Positions 5,560-9,061 of a DNA stretch of 9,061 nt are shown piece by piece. The notes beneath the pieces are model-generated. The model saw only the letters and a list, made by a program, of their open reading frames with translations. It was not told where the DNA came from and did not search any database. This DNA is from Desulfobacterales bacterium (GTDB lineage Bacteria > Desulfobacterota > Desulfobacteria > Desulfobacterales > DAOWNP01). Position numbers and translations under genes: made by a program. How positions within the stretch are numbered: position 1 is the stretch's first letter; every line of letters starts with the position of its first letter. The stretch spans positions 1 to 9,061 of the forward strand of contig JASFBI010000041.1 of NCBI GenBank assembly GCA_030149595.1, in the 5' to 3' direction.

Positions 5560-6427
5560 AATATTAAAGCTTGGTATCCCAAAAGGTAGTTTGCAGAAGG
5601 CAACTATTGATTTGTTTAGAAGAGCAGGCTGGGGAATAAATGTAAACGGGAGAAGTTATTTTCCTGATATTAATGATAATACCATTGAATGTGCTTTGTG
5701 CAGAGCTCAGGAGATGTCTGTTAATGTGGAAAATGCAACCCTTGATGCAGGTCTTACAGGCCAGGACTGGATTGCTGAAAATATGTCAGATGTGCATGTT
5801 GTAACGGACCTTGTTTACTCTAAGGTTACAACAAGGCCTGCAAGGTGGGTTCTTGCAGTAGGTCATGATTCCCCTGTAAAAAAGCTTGAAGATTTAAAAG
5901 GAAAGAAAATCTCTACTGAGCTTGTAGGGTATACAAAAAGATATTTTGAAAAATTAAAGATAGATGTAAAAGTTGAATTTTCATGGGGAGCAACAGAGGC
6001 TAAAATTGTCTCAGGGCTTTCAGATGCAATAGTTGAAATAACTGAAACAGAGAGTACCATTAAAGCTCATGGACTCAGGGTTATTCATGAACTTATGCAG
6101 ACCAATACCCAGCTTATAGCAAACCATGAATCTTATAAAGATCCTGAAAAAAAGAAAAAAATTGATCAGGTGGCTCTTCTTCTTAAGGGAGCATTGAGGG
6201 GTACAAAGCTTGTTGGATTAAAAATGAATGTTCCTGAAAACTGCATGGAAAAAATAGTTTCTCTTTTACCAAGTTTAAATGCGCCAACTGTTGCAGCTCT
6301 TTATAACTCTTCATGGCTTTCTGTTGAAACAGTAGTTGCTTCAGAAGCTGTAAGGGCTCTTATACCTGAACTATTAAACAATGGTGCCCAGGGAATTATT
6401 GAATATCCTTTGAATAAAGTTGTATAA
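5552..6427 (+). CDS. hisG: ATP phosphoribosyltransferase, long form
   Basis: Catalyses the first committed step of histidine biosynthesis, joining ATP and PRPP. The frame is open back to 5513, but the ATG at 5552 is chosen. It gives the family N-terminus [15 protein letters not shown], has GGAAG at 5538-5542, and overlaps hisI by only 8 nt. The product is 291 residues, the long form with its own C-terminal ACT-like regulatory domain (about 212-291, including [10 protein letters not shown] and the [11 protein letters not shown] end). It should be histidine-inhibited and should not need HisZ. The bilobal periplasmic-binding-like catalytic core occupies about 1-211. In the PRPP loop [18 protein letters not shown] (158-175), Glu167 stands where a Gly is usual (TETG or STG). 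The rest of the core is normal, with no frameshift. engB starts 3 nt after the stop. Confidence 0.96.
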   Translation: MSKILKLGIPKGSLQKATIDLFRRAGWGINVNGRSYFPDINDNTIECALCRAQEMSVNVENATLDAGLTGQDWIAENMSDVHVVTDLVYSKVTTRPARWVLAVGHDSPVKKLEDLKGKKISTELVGYTKRYFEKLKIDVKVEFSWGATEAKIVSGLSDAIVEITETESTIKAHGLRVIHELMQTNTQLIANHESYKDPEKKKKIDQVALLLKGALRGTKLVGLKMNVPENCMEKIVSLLPSLNAPTVAALYNSSWLSVETVVASEAVRALIPELLNNGAQGIIEYPLNKVV

Positions 6428-6430
6428 AAA

Positions 6431-7015
6431 ATGAAAGTTGTCTCTTCAGAATTTATAAAAAGTGCTGCCAAAGCTTCACATTATCCTGATGATGAGTATC
6501 CTGAGATTGCCTTTGCAGGCAGATCAAATGTTGGAAAGTCATCGTTAATTAATACGCTTATAAACAGGAAACGTCTTGTAAAAACAAGCTCAACTCCGGG
6601 ACGTACCCAGCTTATTAATTTTTTTTTAATAAATAAACTGTTCTCTTTTGTTGATCTGCCAGGTTATGGTTATGCTAAGGTTCCACAGGCTGTTAAGAAA
6701 CAATGGGGACCCATGATAGAAAAATATCTATCTGCCAGAAAGATATTATATGGGGTGGTATTAATAGTTGATATAAGGCGAACACCAGGGGAGAGCGAAA
6801 TAAATTTTATTGACTGGTTAAACAGTTATAATATTAATACAATACTGGTAGTTACCAAATCAGATAAATTGTCTAAAACAAAAAGGGCCAAACAGATTGT
6901 TATGATTGGTAACACTTTAGATGTGAATCCAGACTCCCTTATATGTTTTTCTGCAAAATCTGGAATGGGTAAGGATCTAATTTGGAAGGCAATAGAAGCT
7001 CTTATATTTGAATAA
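6431..7015 (+). CDS. engB: Ribosome biogenesis GTP-binding protein EngB (YihA/YsxC)
   Basis: Essential TRAFAC-class GTPase that assists late assembly of the 50S ribosomal subunit. The 194 residues match the single G-domain length of the family. All G motifs are visible: G1 GRSNVGKS at 30-37, G2 STPGRTQ at 54-60, G3 DLPGYGYA at 75-82, G4 TKSD at 142-145, and G5 SAK at 174-176. The ATG follows the hisG stop by 3 nt and is preceded only by an A/T run without a Shine-Dalgarno sequence, so initiation probably relies on ribosomes finishing hisG. Relatives are also called ysxC or yihA. Another ribosome GTPase, era, follows after 54 nt. Confidence 0.97.
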   Translation: MKVVSSEFIKSAAKASHYPDDEYPEIAFAGRSNVGKSSLINTLINRKRLVKTSSTPGRTQLINFFLINKLFSFVDLPGYGYAKVPQAVKKQWGPMIEKYLSARKILYGVVLIVDIRRTPGESEINFIDWLNSYNINTILVVTKSDKLSKTKRAKQIVMIGNTLDVNPDSLICFSAKSGMGKDLIWKAIEALIFE

Positions 7016-7069
7016 GGATAAAGCCTTTTAAAAAAAACGGTATTTTTTTATGGAAAATAGAATAATAAA

Positions 7070-7960
7070 ATGGAACAAAATGATTTTAAATCTGGCTATA
7101 TAGCCATAGCAGGGCCCCCAAATGCAGGGAAATCTACACTTTTAAATTTTATTTTAGGAGAGAAGATCTCCATAACTTCAAAAAAGCCCCAAACAACAAG
7201 AAACAGAATTTTAGGTATTCTTCATAAAGAGGCCTCTCAATTTATATTTGTTGATACACCTGGAGTACATTATACAAAAAAAGAGTTTAATGCGAGAATG
7301 GTTGATGAGGCTATATCTGTTATGGGAGATGCTGATGTTATCCTTCTTGTTATTGATGTTAAAAAAAGAGATGTTGCGTCTGAGCAGTTGATAATGAGGC
7401 AGTTAAAAGATGAAAAAAGACCTGTTGTTCTTGCTTTAAACAAGATTGATCTTGTAAAAAAACAGGATATTCTTCCCATAATCAATGAAATGTCAGAAAA
7501 GTTTAATTTTGCCGTAATAATTCCTTTATCAGCTAAAATGGGTATGGGAGTTAGTGATCTTGTTTCTGTTATGGAATCTTTTTTACCAAATGGTCCTCTC
7601 TTTTTCCCAAAGGAGAGTATAACAGATGTCTCAGAAAGATTTATAGTCGCTGAGATGATTCGAGAAAAAGTATTTCGCTTAACAGGGCAGGAGATCCCTT
7701 ATTCCACTGCTGTAACTATTGAGTCTTTTACCAGGAAAAATAAAAATCTTGTAGTTATTTTTGCCAATATTTATGTTGAACGAGATTCTCAAAAAGGAAT
7801 AATAATAGGTAAAAAAGGTGAAAAATTAAAAAACATTGGCGAGGAAGCAAGAAAAGATATTGAGGTACTGCTTGGTGCCAATGTATATTTAAAGCTTTAT
7901 GTTCGGGTGCAGAAAAACTGGAGTTCAGACACAAAAGCCATGAAGCGGTTTGGATACTGA
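7070..7960 (+). CDS. era: GTPase Era, 16S rRNA binding and 30S assembly factor
   Basis: Era binds the 3' end of 16S rRNA and couples 30S maturation to growth. The 296 residues match the family. The G domain carries G1 GPPNAGKS at 15-22, the switch I threonines in KPQTTRNRI at 39-47, G3 DTPG at 62-65, G4 NKID at 124-127, and G5 SAK at 154-156. The C-terminal KH domain has the RNA-binding GxxG loop as GKKG at 247-250 and ends with VRVQKNW and GY, as is usual. The ribosome binding site is weak: the nearest purine-rich stretch, GGAAAATAG, starts about 18 nt before the ATG. An ATG at 7050 is out of frame. The TGA shares one base with the ATG of the next gene. Confidence 0.97.
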   Translation: MEQNDFKSGYIAIAGPPNAGKSTLLNFILGEKISITSKKPQTTRNRILGILHKEASQFIFVDTPGVHYTKKEFNARMVDEAISVMGDADVILLVIDVKKRDVASEQLIMRQLKDEKRPVVLALNKIDLVKKQDILPIINEMSEKFNFAVIIPLSAKMGMGVSDLVSVMESFLPNGPLFFPKESITDVSERFIVAEMIREKVFRLTGQEIPYSTAVTIESFTRKNKNLVVIFANIYVERDSQKGIIIGKKGEKLKNIGEEARKDIEVLLGANVYLKLYVRVQKNWSSDTKAMKRFGY

Positions 7961-8796
7961 TGGTTTTATCATTTCATCCCTGTGTTAATGGTGATAAAAA
8001 CATTGTTTTTGCAGGCAGATCATTAAAAGATAGTGATGTTGCTGCCATAAAAAAAGCTTATGCGACAATTCTTCCCCAGGGATGCAAAAAAGAACTTTAT
8101 GAGGCTGCAAAGGTATATTGTGACAATGTCTTTCCAAATTATGATGCGATGTTTTGCTACCCTGGTAAAACAGGCCAGAGCAGGCTTTTTAAAGAAAAAG
8201 GAGCTCTTTGTCCTGCAACGTATACTTTTTCAAAAACCGATATTTTCCCTGATTTTTATAAAAAAGATTTTTCCAGCCAACTGTTAAAATTTCCTTTTGT
8301 TTTTAAGTTTGACTGGGGCGGAGAAGGTGAAAATGTTTTTAAGGTAGACTCTGTAGATGATTTAGAAAGAGTATTGAAAAAGGCAACTCTTTATGAAACA
8401 ACAGGTCAGTATGGATTTTTGATACAAAGGCTTATAGACAGCGGGAATAGAGTTTTAAGGGTTGTTGTTATAGGCAAACGTTTTTATTCATATTGGCGTT
8501 TGGGTAAAGATGATGAATTTATCACAAATTTTGCTTCAGGTGCAGTAATAGATAAAGAGAGTGATAAAATGCTTATGCAAAAAGCGTGTTCTTCTGCGAA
8601 ATTATTTTGTAAAGAAACAGGGATTAATCTTGCAGGTTTCGATTTTCTTTTTTCAAAAGAGGAAGGAAATGAAGCCATGCCTTATATAATAGAGATAAAT
8701 TATTTTTTTGGGAGAAACGGTCTTGGAGGATCAACAGCTTATTATAAACTATTAAATGCTGAAATTGATCAATGGTTAGAGGATTTAAACAATTAG
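7960..8796 (+). CDS. ATP-grasp (RimK-like) ligase of unknown substrate
   Basis: Predicted cytoplasmic ATP-grasp enzyme of 278 residues that would join a carboxylate, through an acyl phosphate, to an amine or thiol. Residues 1-105 form a divergent pre-ATP-grasp region. The fold is recognised by FPFVFKFDWGGEGENV at 111-126 (nucleotide-binding Lys and Gly-rich loop), the hinge GFLIQRLI at 152-159, LRVVVIGKRFYSYWR at 166-180, and the metal-binding Asp in AGFDFLF (Asp228) with Glu245 and Asn247 in IIEIN. This order is that of the RimK/glutathione synthetase group. No substrate-binding signature allows a finer call. Start: the ATG overlaps the era TGA by one base, so it is translationally coupled to era. 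It is the last gene of the cluster. Confidence 0.82.
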   Translation: MVLSFHPCVNGDKNIVFAGRSLKDSDVAAIKKAYATILPQGCKKELYEAAKVYCDNVFPNYDAMFCYPGKTGQSRLFKEKGALCPATYTFSKTDIFPDFYKKDFSSQLLKFPFVFKFDWGGEGENVFKVDSVDDLERVLKKATLYETTGQYGFLIQRLIDSGNRVLRVVVIGKRFYSYWRLGKDDEFITNFASGAVIDKESDKMLMQKACSSAKLFCKETGINLAGFDFLFSKEEGNEAMPYIIEINYFFGRNGLGGSTAYYKLLNAEIDQWLEDLNN

Positions 8797-8832
8797 GGCT
8801 TTTATTTTGTGAAACAGCCTTGCCTATGTACT

Positions 8833-8931
8833 TATATAACCGGCATGGCCGGAGCATGTTTATTCTTTATCAGCCACAACAAAAAATGAAAGTTCAATGA
8901 TTACGATCTGTTGTACGGAGTTTCATATAAC
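8833..8931 (+). repeat. Dispersed repeat, copy B (diverged, first of a tandem pair)
   Basis: This unit resembles the adjacent copy C: ATATAAC, CATGG, GCCACAACAAAAA, ATGATTACG and GAGTTT occur in the same order, with about 13 extra bases between the hairpin and GCCACAAC. Where copy C has GGCAGA-TTTG-TCTGCC, this copy has another perfect hairpin, CCGGC-ATG-GCCGG (8840-8852). That hairpin is followed by a moderately T-rich stretch and could also terminate the preceding cluster, 44 nt after its last stop codon. Confidence 0.7.
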
Positions 8932-9010
8932 ATACATGGCAGATTTGTCTGCCACAACAAAAATAGAAACTCTCATGATTACGGTTTGTTGGACAGAGTT
9001 TTATATAAAA
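8923..9010 (+). repeat. Dispersed palindromic repeat, copy C
   Basis: About 90% identical by hand count to the reverse complement of 2447-2533. It contains the hairpin GGCAGA-TTTG-TCTGCC (8938-8953); copy A has TTTA as its loop, so the stem is conserved. It also contains a second inverted pair, AAACTC (about 8967-8972) and GAGTTT. Ends are ATATAAC and TTTTATAT, a loose terminal inverted repeat. No protein is encoded. It lies about 20 nt before a likely gene start at 9029. Confidence 0.85.
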
Positions 9011-9028
9011 ATAAAAAAGAAGATAATT

Positions 9029-9061
9029 ATGCAGCCATTTGCATTTGATTTAACAAATGAG
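9029..9061 (+). CDS. Probable start of a further gene (5' partial)
   Basis: An ATG at 9029 opens a frame reading MQPFAFDLTNE to the window edge. A purine-rich AAAAAAGAAG sits a few bases upstream as a possible weak ribosome binding site. Eleven codons are too few to identify a family. The position directly after the repeat pair, on the same strand as the era cluster, makes a real gene start plausible. Confidence 0.4.
   Translation, partial: MQPFAFDLTNE

Noticed and set aside
5863..6060. Minus-strand open frame opposite hisG
   Set aside because: Antisense shadow of a highly recognisable enzyme; no start signal.
7270..7485. Minus-strand open frame opposite era
   Set aside because: Antisense shadow of the Era G domain.
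8060..8287. Plus-strand alternative frame within the ATP-grasp gene
   Set aside because: The main frame is continuous through all ATP-grasp motifs; the alternative has no supporting motif.
8484..8857. Minus-strand open frames near the end of the ATP-grasp gene and into the repeat area
   Set aside because: They are antisense to coding sequence or run into the repeat; no ribosome binding site or known domain.
8833..9010. Repeat pair as a CRISPR array
   Set aside because: There are only two diverged units of about 78-91 bp spacing, similar along most of their length with no unique spacers, and no cas genes.

Overview
The window is AT-rich (about one third G+C by eye) and reads as the chromosome of a low-GC anaerobic bacterium, most likely a Desulfobacterota/Desulfobacterales relative. 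That placement is an inference. It rests on a stand-alone cobalamin-binding mutase subunit next to its MeaB GTPase, a long-form HisG beside a monofunctional HisI, and the overall style of the genes. No rRNA or other phylogenetic marker was available to test it. No tRNA, rRNA, CRISPR array, transposase or phage gene was seen.

Region 1 (1-1925): the possible tail of an upstream gene, then two paralogous lipoproteins. Both consist of 31-residue repeats that pair a YDxxGN motif with an acidic EF-hand-like loop (DxNxDGxxD). The second gene carries freshly duplicated 93-bp units. A long hairpin separates these genes from the convergent genes that follow.

Region 2 (1976-3503, minus strand): meaB followed by a small B12-binding subunit of an acyl-CoA mutase (methylmalonyl-CoA type or a relative). 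The large catalytic subunit is not in the window. The gap between the two genes holds one copy of an approximately 85-bp dispersed palindromic repeat.

Region 3 (3504-4861): two long AT-rich intergenic stretches around a 57-codon gene on the plus strand and an ABM-fold monooxygenase-like gene on the minus strand.

Region 4 (4862-8796, plus strand): a tight six-gene cluster of pilZ-domain gene, hisI, hisG, engB, era and an ATP-grasp ligase gene. Four of the five junctions overlap or are only 3 nt apart, so the cluster is probably one transcript with translational coupling. It joins a c-di-GMP receptor, two histidine biosynthesis steps, two ribosome-assembly GTPases and a ligase of unknown substrate.

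Region 5 (8797-9061): two tandem copies of the dispersed repeat, the second about 90% identical by hand count to the inverted copy in region 2, then what looks like the first codons of another gene. A fourth, strongly decayed copy may lie at 3657-3753.

The most interesting undescribed items are the dispersed repeat family and the repeat lipoprotein pair. The rest is largely ordinary housekeeping.
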